Source: Streptomyces galbus (GTDB taxonomy: Bacteria > Actinomycetota > Actinomycetes > Streptomycetales > Streptomycetaceae). From it: a stretch of 64,000 nt of DNA. A program made the translations under genes and the position numbers. Location of the stretch: positions 186,001 through 250,000 of the forward strand of contig NZ_SZPR01000019.1 in NCBI RefSeq assembly GCF_005280195.1, given 5' to 3'. A model generated the notes under the pieces. It was not told the DNA's origin. It ran no database searches and saw nothing but the letters and a program-made list of their open reading frames with translations. Positions 58,374 to 64,000 of this stretch are shown here, piece after piece; position 1 is the first letter of the stretch, and each line of letters begins with the position of its first letter.

Positions 58374-58379
58374 AGCTTA
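58374..58379 (-). promoter_or_regulatory. -10 element of the TetR gene, leaderless type
   Basis: TAAGCT on the minus strand ends 6 bases before ATG 58367; no Shine-Dalgarno is visible. Confidence 0.5.
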
Positions 58380-58476
58380 CCGAGGGGTGATCGGAGCGCG
58401 ATTCGGCCGACTGCAAATGGGGTGCGGGGGCCGGTGGCGGCGCTTGCGCTGGTCTGCGCGGTGCGCCCGTCGCCGT

Positions 58477-58482
58477 TACGTT
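58477..58482 (+). promoter_or_regulatory. -10 element of kbpA, leaderless type
   Basis: TACGTT ends 6 bases before ATG 58489. Confidence 0.45.
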
Positions 58483-58488
58483 GGGCGC

Positions 58489-59211
58489 ATGGCCGAAAAC
58501 AGGGCATCGGTGTACGGAGAGGGCGTCCCCTGCTGGGTGGACGCCCAGCTTCCCGACGTGGACGCGGGCAAGCGGTTCTACGGTGAGCTCTTCGGGTGGT
58601 CCTTCGAGGACGCGTACGGCGGCTCGGTGTGGGCCCGCCTCGGCGGGGAGCCCGTGGCCGCGCTCGCCCGCAAGGCGGACGGCCGGATGCCCACCGTGTG
58701 GACGGTGTACTTCGCGGCCCCCGACGCGACCGCCACCGCCCGCCGGATCGACGCGGCCGGCGGCCAGGTCGTCCTGGCCCCCTTCCCGGTCGGCGAGCTG
58801 GGCACGGCCGCGCTGGTCACCGACCCCGAGGGCGCCGTCTTCGGGCTGTGGCAGGCCGGCCGCCACCCGGGCTTCGGCGCCCGGCACCGGCCCGGCGCCT
58901 TCGCCTGGGCCCAGCTCTACGCCCGGGACACCGAGCGGGCCAACGGCTTCTACGGCGGTCTCTTCCACGACGCCCTGTTCGGGCCGGACGCCGAGCCGGA
59001 CTTCGGCCGCGCCCCGGTCACCGACGTCTTCCCGGCGCAGATGCCGCCGCACTTCGTCGTCCACTTCGGCGTCGAGGACTGCGAGGCGGCGCTCGGCACG
59101 GTGGGCCGGCTCGGCGGGCGGGTGCAGGCCGGGCCGTTCACCGCCTCCTACGGGACCGTCGCCGTCGTCACCGACGACCAGGGGGCGTCGTTCGCCCTGC
59201 TGGAGCGGTGA
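58489..59211 (+). CDS. kbpA: VOC-family protein, AfsK-binding protein A
   Basis: The 240-residue protein has two VOC (glyoxalase/bleomycin-resistance) modules: WVDAQLPDVDAGKRFYGELFGW (about 12-33) and WAQLYARDTERANGFYGGLF (about 142-161). Its place just upstream of afsK matches kbpA of S. coelicolor, whose product binds the kinase domain of AfsK and inhibits autophosphorylation. The identity is inferred from gene order and family, not from a direct alignment. It ends 189 bases before afsK. Confidence 0.78.
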   Translation: MAENRASVYGEGVPCWVDAQLPDVDAGKRFYGELFGWSFEDAYGGSVWARLGGEPVAALARKADGRMPTVWTVYFAAPDATATARRIDAAGGQVVLAPFPVGELGTAALVTDPEGAVFGLWQAGRHPGFGARHRPGAFAWAQLYARDTERANGFYGGLFHDALFGPDAEPDFGRAPVTDVFPAQMPPHFVVHFGVEDCEAALGTVGRLGGRVQAGPFTASYGTVAVVTDDQGASFALLER

Positions 59212-59400
59212 CGGTGTCCCGGTCGAGCGCATTGTCCCGGTAGGTGTGGTGACACCCCGTTTCTCCCCGGGTTCGCAACCGGTGGCCCGGCCAGGAAGAA
59301 TCGGGGTGCGTGCCGCCGCGGCGGTGCGGTGGTGAGACGCTGCACTTCGGTCGCGTACACATAGTGGGTGACGCGGCTCGTACGGGGAGGTGGCAGGCAA

Positions 59401-61758
59401 GTGGTGGATCAGCTGACGCAGCACGATCCGCGCCGGATCGGGCCGTTCGAGGTGCTGGGACGGCTGGGGGCCGGCGGCATGGGGCTGGTCTATCTCGCGC
59501 GCTCGGCGTCCGGCCGGCGGGTCGCGATCAAGACGGTCCGCACCGAGCTGGCCGAGGACCAGCTCTTCCGCGTGCGCTTCACGCGCGAGGTGGAGGCCGC
59601 CCGGGCGGTGTCCGGCTTCTACACGGCGGCCGTCGTCGACGCCGACCCCCGCGCCGCCGTGCCGTGGCTGGCCACCGCGTACGTGCCCGCCCCCTCCCTC
59701 GAGGAGATAGTGAACGAGTGCGGCCCGCTGCCCGCGCAGGCGGTGCGCTGGCTCGCGGCGGGCGTCGCCGAGGCGCTGCAGTCCATCCACGGCGCCGGGC
59801 TGGTCCACCGCGACCTCAAGCCCTCCAACGTGCTGGTGGTGGAGGACGGCCCCCGGGTGATCGACTTCGGCATCGCCTCCGGTGTGTCGAACACCCGTCT
59901 GACGATGACGAACGTCGCCGTCGGCACCCCCGCCTACATGTCCCCGGAGCAGGCCAAGGACTCCCGCAGCGTGACCGGCGCGAGCGACGTGTTCTCGCTC
60001 GGCTCGATGCTCGTCTTCGCCGCCACCGGGCACCCGCCCTTCCACGGGGCCAACCCGGTCGAGACGGTCTTCATGCTGCTGCGCGAGGGCCCCGACCTGG
60101 AGGGCCTGCCGCAGGAGCTGCGCCCGCTCATCGAGTCCTGCATGCAGATGGACCCCACGGCCCGGCCCAACCCGGCCGACCTCCAGGCCCAGCTCGCCCC
60201 GCACCTGTTCGGGTCCGGCTCCGACGACAGCGGTACGGCGTCGGCGTGGCTGCCCGAGAAGGCCGTCACCCTGATCGAGACCCGCCGCGGCGGCCGCCCG
60301 GCCGTCAAGCCGGCGCCCACCGCGGGCCGCAGCGGCGCCGGCCACCGCCCGGCGGTCCCGCCGCCGCCCTCGCACGACCCGGTCGTCCCGGCGCCGCACG
60401 TCCCCGTGCCCGTCGGCGCCCCCGACACCGGCCCCGTCCGGCTGGCCGGCGCGGCCGTGCCGATCGGCCCCGGCCCGCGCGTCGCCGACCTGCGCGCCTC
60501 GGCCGCCGTCAGGGCACCCGCGCCCGACCCCGGCCTGGTCGCCACCTGGACCCGCCCGCGCCCCGGCGTCAACGGCGCCGACTCCGCCGTCGGACCCGCC
60601 GTGCCGGCCGCGCCCCCGGAGACCACCGCGGGCTGGCGCCCCTGGCGGTTCCGGATGTCCAACGACGTGTGGGGCACCCCGGCCGTCGCCGACGACCTGG
60701 TCTACGTCACCTCCTTCGAGGTGCACGCGCTCGACGTGGCCACCGGCAGGCGCCGCTTCAAGACCCGGGACGTGGCCTGGTCCATGGCGGTCGCGGACGG
60801 CCGCATCCACGCCTCGGACGGACCCACGCTGTTCGCGCTGGACGCCCGCGAGGGGCGGGACCTGTGGCGCCTGCAGACGGACGCCTGGGTGTACGCGCTC
60901 CAGGCCGACCGGGGCACGCTCGTCACCGGCACCCGCGGCGGCGGCGTCCAGGCATGGGAGGCGTCCGGCGGCCAGAAGCTGTGGGAGATCACCGGCTGCC
61001 AGACCGACTTCGAGTCCCCCGAGGCCGGACCGACGCTGCACGACGGCACGGTCTACGTCTGGCAGGACGCCCGCCTGCGCGCCCTGGACGCCCGCAGCGG
61101 CGAGGAACGCTGGTCGTACCCCATCGGTGACACCGCCTCCTGCGGCGGTGTCCCGGTGCGCGTGACCCCGGCCCCGGACGGCCACGTCTACGTCAGCGCC
61201 GGCACCCGCGTGCTCGCCGTGGACGCGGGGAACGGCAGGGTGCGCTGGCACTTCGAGGCGCCGGCGGTCTTCCTGTCCCCGCCCGCCTTCGTGCCCGGCC
61301 CGGCCGTCACCGGCGGCGGGGTCTACCTCGCCGACTACCTCGGCACCGTCTACGCCCTCGACGCCACCGACGGCCGCGACCGCTGGCGCATCGCGACGGA
61401 GGCCCGCTCCTCCGTCGAGCCGGTGCTCGTCACCGCCGGGCACGTGCACGTGGGCAGCGGCAAGGGCCTGTACACCCTGGACGCGGTCACCGGCACGCCC
61501 AAGTGGCGTTTCCAGTCCGGCGGCGACATCGTGGGCGCCCCGGCCGTCGCCGAGGGCCGCATCCACTTCGGCTCCACCGACCACCTGCTCTACACCCTGA
61601 AGGCCGACGACGGCCGGCTGCGCTGGAAGCTCGCCACCGGCGGCGAGATCACCGGTTCCCCGGTGGTCAGGGACGGGGTGGTGTACGCGTGCAGCAAGGA
61701 CCGGTGCGTGTACGCGCTGGACGCGGAGAAGGGCACCGGGACGGCGCGCAGCACCTGA
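59401..61758 (+). CDS. afsK: Ser/Thr protein kinase AfsK
   Basis: The 785-residue kinase has an N-terminal Hanks-type domain (about 15-275): GRLGAGGMG loop, Lys44 in VAIK, HRDLKPSN (Asp138), DFG (Asp155) and SPEQAKD. Thr168 in the activation loop matches the autophosphorylation site reported for S. coelicolor AfsK. A Pro/Ala-rich linker (about 300-415) joins a C-terminal PQQ-repeat beta-propeller (about 420-780). AfsK phosphorylates AfsR and also polar-growth proteins. GTG 59401 with GGGGAGG upstream is chosen because it reproduces the known numbering; GTG 59368 is an in-frame alternative. KbpA is encoded just upstream. Confidence 0.93.
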   Translation: MVDQLTQHDPRRIGPFEVLGRLGAGGMGLVYLARSASGRRVAIKTVRTELAEDQLFRVRFTREVEAARAVSGFYTAAVVDADPRAAVPWLATAYVPAPSLEEIVNECGPLPAQAVRWLAAGVAEALQSIHGAGLVHRDLKPSNVLVVEDGPRVIDFGIASGVSNTRLTMTNVAVGTPAYMSPEQAKDSRSVTGASDVFSLGSMLVFAATGHPPFHGANPVETVFMLLREGPDLEGLPQELRPLIESCMQMDPTARPNPADLQAQLAPHLFGSGSDDSGTASAWLPEKAVTLIETRRGGRPAVKPAPTAGRSGAGHRPAVPPPPSHDPVVPAPHVPVPVGAPDTGPVRLAGAAVPIGPGPRVADLRASAAVRAPAPDPGLVATWTRPRPGVNGADSAVGPAVPAAPPETTAGWRPWRFRMSNDVWGTPAVADDLVYVTSFEVHALDVATGRRRFKTRDVAWSMAVADGRIHASDGPTLFALDAREGRDLWRLQTDAWVYALQADRGTLVTGTRGGGVQAWEASGGQKLWEITGCQTDFESPEAGPTLHDGTVYVWQDARLRALDARSGEERWSYPIGDTASCGGVPVRVTPAPDGHVYVSAGTRVLAVDAGNGRVRWHFEAPAVFLSPPAFVPGPAVTGGGVYLADYLGTVYALDATDGRDRWRIATEARSSVEPVLVTAGHVHVGSGKGLYTLDAVTGTPKWRFQSGGDIVGAPAVAEGRIHFGSTDHLLYTLKADDGRLRWKLATGGEITGSPVVRDGVVYACSKDRCVYALDAEKGTGTARST

Positions 61759-61926
61759 CGCACACCGCGGGGGGGACGCGGGGGACGGCCGTCGCACCGG
61801 GCACGGAAGGGGTCCGGACGGCGGCCGTCGCTGCGGGGGAGCGGCGGGCGGGCCGCTCTCCACCCCGACGCTACGCCGGGTACGGGCCGGTCGCCACGCG
61901 GTGACATGACCGTGACAGCGTGTGCC

Positions 61927-61932
61927 TAGGGT
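61927..61932 (+). promoter_or_regulatory. -10 element implying a leaderless transcript
   Basis: TAGGGT ends 7 bases before ATG 61940, so transcription would start at the ATG. TGACAT 19 bases upstream is a possible -35. Confidence 0.5.
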
Positions 61933-61939
61933 GGGGGTC

Positions 61940-62491
61940 ATGGAACGACGAGGGCACACACTCAGACTCACGGCGGTGGCGGCACTGGTCGTCCTGGCCC
62001 TCACGGGCTTCTCCACCGGCCGCGGCCACGGCGGCCACCACGGCGGCGGGGGCGGCGGGTGCAGCAGTTCGCACCAGGACCACGACAGCTCGTCCACCGG
62101 CGGCACGTCCGGGTCGCGCTACCACGACTACGACCACGACGACGATGACGACGACTACTACGCCAGCGGCACGGGCGGCGGCTCCGGCGGCTCCTCGCAG
62201 CCGACGGCCACGACGGGCACCCTGCGGGACGCCGACGTCGAACTCCTCGACTGCGCCACGGAGAAGACGCCGTACGCGACCGTCCGGGTCACCAACCCCA
62301 ACGGCCGGGGCGGCTCCTTCACCGTGACGGTCGACTTCCTCGACGCCGCCTCGAACCGGGTGGAGCGGCGCACCGCCCACGCGTTCGTCGCCGCGAACGG
62401 CACGGCGACGGTCCGGGTGGGCCTGTCCGGCCCGGGTGCGGCGGCCCGGGCCGACCACTGCCTGGCCGGCCTGCACGCCACGGCGGGCTGA
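61940..62491 (+). CDS. small secreted protein with His/Asp/Ser-rich region
   Basis: The 183-residue precursor has a signal peptide (about 1-30), then a low-complexity part rich in His, Gly, Ser, Asp and Tyr (HGGHHGGGGGG, YDHDDDDDDYY) and a compact C-terminal beta-like domain (about 95-183) with two Cys (LLDCATE, DHCLAGL) that probably form a disulfide. The His/Asp stretch could bind metal ions. It lies between afsK and afsS, as an uncharacterised gene does in S. coelicolor. Function is unknown. Confidence 0.72.
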   Translation: MERRGHTLRLTAVAALVVLALTGFSTGRGHGGHHGGGGGGCSSSHQDHDSSSTGGTSGSRYHDYDHDDDDDDYYASGTGGGSGGSSQPTATTGTLRDADVELLDCATEKTPYATVRVTNPNGRGGSFTVTVDFLDAASNRVERRTAHAFVAANGTATVRVGLSGPGAAARADHCLAGLHATAG

Positions 62492-62528
62492 CGCCCGCGG
62501 TCCTGCCGGTCCCGGCTGCGGACATGCC

Positions 62529-62567
62529 ACGGCCGCGGTGGCTCCCCCTCGGCGCCACCGCGGCCGT
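62529..62567. terminator. bidirectional terminator between the secreted protein and afsS
   Basis: A perfect 14-bp stem (ACGGCCGCGGTGGC and complement) with an 11-base loop separates the convergent genes. Confidence 0.8.
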
Positions 62568-62585
62568 TCCCCCCTCGATTCAGGT

Positions 62586-62774
62586 CTACTTGCCGCCGAG
62601 GTCCAGGGCCGGCGGGGCCGGTGCGTGGTTGTCCATGGTGGTGAGGGCCGTGTCGGCGGACGGCGCGGGCGCGTGGTTGTCGAGGGCGACGACCGGGCCG
62701 TCCTTCGGCGGCGCGGGCGCGTGGTTGTCCAGGGTGACGATCTCCTCGTCCTGGATCTTCTTGTCTTCGCTCAT
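62586..62774 (-). CDS. afsS: AfsS, small sigma-like activator of antibiotic production
   Basis: The 62-residue protein has three repeats: VTLDNHAPAP, VALDNHAPAP and TTMDNHAPAP, the T-x-D-N-H-x-P-A hallmark of AfsS. The middle repeat has Ala where Thr is usual. AfsS stimulates pathway activators of actinorhodin and undecylprodigiosin in S. coelicolor and links to stress and phosphate control. It lies just downstream of afsR on the same strand. GGGGAGGGG precedes ATG 62774, and an AfsR-type box sits at the promoter (62938-62955). Confidence 0.92.
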   Translation of the reverse strand: MSEDKKIQDEEIVTLDNHAPAPPKDGPVVALDNHAPAPSADTALTTMDNHAPAPPALDLGGK

Positions 62775-62805
62775 GAGCCCCTCCCCGGGTCCCGTGGATC
62801 AGTGG

Positions 62806-62849
62806 GGCCCTTGCCCGGCAGCTCCCCCGAGGGCTGCCGGACAAGGGCC
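62806..62849 (-). terminator. long hairpin: afsR terminator within the afsS 5' leader
   Basis: Stems of 8 bp (GGCCCTTG/CAAGGGCC) and 8 bp (CCGGCAGC/GCTGCCGG), separated by one mismatch, close a 10-base loop. It lies about 120 bases past the afsR stop yet about 70 bases downstream of the inferred afsS transcription start, so the afsS mRNA would also carry it. Confidence 0.65.
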
Positions 62850-62922
62850 GTTCGGGAGCTCACCCTATGCGGCCGAGCCCCGGCGACCCGTCTGCCCCCC
62901 GACGCGACGGATCGGTGCGCCG

Positions 62923-62955
62923 AGCATGACAGCGGGTCATAAACGTTCGATGAAC
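62923..62955 (-). promoter_or_regulatory. afsS promoter with AfsR/PhoP-type direct-repeat box
   Basis: On the minus strand GTTCATC (62949-62955) and GTTTATG (62938-62944) are direct repeats with an 11-base period, the PhoP/AfsR-box layout. They replace a -35 and are followed after 9 bases by CATGCT (62923-62928). AfsR is known to bind and recruit polymerase at the afsS promoter in S. coelicolor. Confidence 0.75.
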
Positions 62956-62972
62956 GCCCCGTCGGTCCGCTG

Positions 62973-64000
62973 TCAGACGGCCGGGGCGGGGGAGAGGAGC
63001 CCGCGCACCTCGTCCGCCTCGGCGGCGCCGACCTGCTCGTAGAGGGCGAGCGCCTCCCGCCAGCAGGCCCGGGCCCGGTCGGCCTGGCCGAGCGCCTCCA
63101 GTGAACGCCCGAGCGCGGTCAGGACGTTGGCCCGCATGCGGTCGCCGCCGATGCACCCGATGGCGAGGGCCTGTTCGGCGTGCTGGGCCGCCTTCGCGGG
63201 CTGCCGCCCGGTGAAGTGGGCCTGCGCGATGCGGAAGTGGGTGGTCCCCTCCCACAGGCGCTGGCGGTCCGTGCGGAACATCTCCAGGGCCCCGGTCAGT
63301 TCGGCCAGCGCGTCAGCCGTCCGCCCGGCCTCCGTGAGGGCCAGTCCCAGCGCGTAGCGGGCATTGGCCAGCCGGAGGGTCAGCCCGAGGCGGTCGTAGA
63401 GGTCGATGCCCTGCTGGGCCAGGGCGATCGCCTCCGCCGTGCGGCCCAGGGCGAGGTGGACGCGGGACAGGTTGCACAGGGCGCTCGCCTCGAGCGGGAG
63501 GTTGCCGTCGGCCCGCGACCCCTCGATGGCCGACAGCAGGTGGCCCTCGGCGTCCTCGTTGCGGCCCTGGATCAGGGCGATGATGCCCCGGTCGTTGCTG
63601 GCCCAGTACAGCGGGATGAGGTCGCCGACCGAACCCGCGAGGGCCACGGCGCGGCACGCCTCGTCCTCGGCGTCGTCGTAACGGCCCGCGACCAGGTGCA
63701 CGTTGGTCAGCGCGGTCCGGGCCCGGCCCTCCGCGCGCCGGTCGCCGGCCGTGACCGCGGCGTCCCGGGCGGCCAGCGCGGCGGACTCGTACTGCTTGGA
63801 GTTGGCGCCCGACTCGCTCAGGTCCTTCGCGGCCCACAGCAGGTCCACGCCGCGGCGCAGCCGTCCGCCGGTGAGGGCCTGGCGGGCGCACGACAGCAGG
63901 CAGTTGGCCTCGGAGTAGAGCCAGTCCAGGGCCCGCTGGCGGTCGGTGAAGGTCAGACCCGGGTGGCGGGTGGGCTCCAGGTGGTCCACCAGCCGGTCCC
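62973..64000 (-). CDS. afsR: C-terminal TPR part of the SARP-type regulator AfsR (5' end outside window)
   Basis: About 342 codons of the 3' end are present. They encode TPR-like helical repeats (LSCARQALTGGRLRRGVDLLWAA, RYDDAEDEACRAVAL, QGRNEDAEGHLLSAIE, RTAEAIALAQQGIDLYDRLG, RTADALAELTGALEMF). Their position directly upstream of afsS identifies the gene as afsR, a large regulator (about 990 residues in S. coelicolor) with SARP DNA-binding, NB-ARC ATPase and TPR regions. AfsK-type kinases phosphorylate it. The DNA-binding and ATPase parts lie beyond 64000. Confidence 0.88.
   Translation of the reverse strand, partial: DRLVDHLEPTRHPGLTFTDRQRALDWLYSEANCLLSCARQALTGGRLRRGVDLLWAAKDLSESGANSKQYESAALAARDAAVTAGDRRAEGRARTALTNVHLVAGRYDDAEDEACRAVALAGSVGDLIPLYWASNDRGIIALIQGRNEDAEGHLLSAIEGSRADGNLPLEASALCNLSRVHLALGRTAEAIALAQQGIDLYDRLGLTLRLANARYALGLALTEAGRTADALAELTGALEMFRTDRQRLWEGTTHFRIAQAHFTGRQPAKAAQHAEQALAIGCIGGDRMRANVLTALGRSLEALGQADRARACWREALALYEQVGAAEADEVRGLLSPAPAV

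Noticed and set aside
58372..62106. Minus-strand frame of 1244 codons opposite kbpA and afsK
   Set aside because: Antisense shadow; afsK numbering and catalytic motifs establish the plus-strand gene.

Overview
The window is high-GC actinobacterial DNA of Streptomyces type. Third codon positions are almost all G or C, GTG starts are frequent, many genes are joined by 4-base GTGA/ATGA overlaps, the single TTA codon seen marks a possible bldA target, and the right end carries the kbpA-afsK / afsS-afsR regulatory cassette that is characteristic of the genus. It reads as ordinary, conserved Streptomyces chromosome with a few accessory pieces. No tRNA, rRNA, CRISPR array, prophage or intact insertion sequence was seen.

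Left part (1-12.9 kb): a truncated SGNH hydrolase, a secreted beta-propeller-like protein, a secreted GH5-CBM2 cellulase behind a perfect CebR-type operator, an Rpn/PD-(D/E)XK-like gene whose 3' third is tandemly duplicated, serC, an alpha/beta hydrolase overlapping a DUF817 membrane protein, a fused FAD/Fe-S oxidoreductase, a FemX-like ligase and an EamA exporter. From 12.96 to 23.03 kb lies one long operon: TIGR03084 protein, AtuA-like protein, acyl-CoA carboxylase beta and alpha subunits, an isovaleryl-CoA-dehydrogenase-type ACAD, a cinnamate/coumarate-type CoA ligase, an enoyl-CoA hydratase and a TetR regulator. It looks like an acyclic-terpene or methyl-branched acyl-CoA degradation module.

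Middle (23-44 kb): pdxH divergent from a second citrate synthase with an altered active-site acid, a membrane-anchored hydrolase, a GNAT/PaaX pair, an isopenicillin-N-synthase-like oxygenase preceded by an unusual 0.8-kb upstream region (leader peptide, 12-codon ORF with a perfect Shine-Dalgarno, three-way-junction fold), a PAS/GAF-like sensor, a SIS-domain protein, the iron regulator dmdR1, a TTA-containing alpha/beta-hydrolase-fold protein lacking its serine nucleophile, a two-gene ABC transporter, a degenerate prim-pol protein divergent from an HTH-TPR regulator, a membrane protein with repeated TQY(L/I)PP motifs, an orphan solute-binding lipoprotein, an SCO4402-family protein and purU.

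Right part (44-64 kb): an ECF sigma factor with a coupled zinc-finger/MDMPI anti-sigma candidate, a STAS antagonist, an EF-hand protein and an HATPase (a partner-switching set), a GlxA-type AraC regulator divergent from an MFS transporter, an FAD monooxygenase, a HigBA-like toxin-antitoxin pair with foreign codon use, two PNPOx-fold proteins, LysE/Lrp divergent genes, a TetR gene, then kbpA and afsK on the plus strand facing afsS and the 3' end of afsR on the minus strand. By established work in S. coelicolor, KbpA restrains the kinase AfsK, AfsK phosphorylates AfsR, and AfsR activates afsS; a direct-repeat AfsR/PhoP-type box is visible at the afsS -35 position.

A recurring feature is a -10 hexamer lying 6-8 bases upstream of the start codon with no Shine-Dalgarno, predicting many leaderless mRNAs. 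All functional calls come from reading the sequence and recalled family knowledge; no database search was run.
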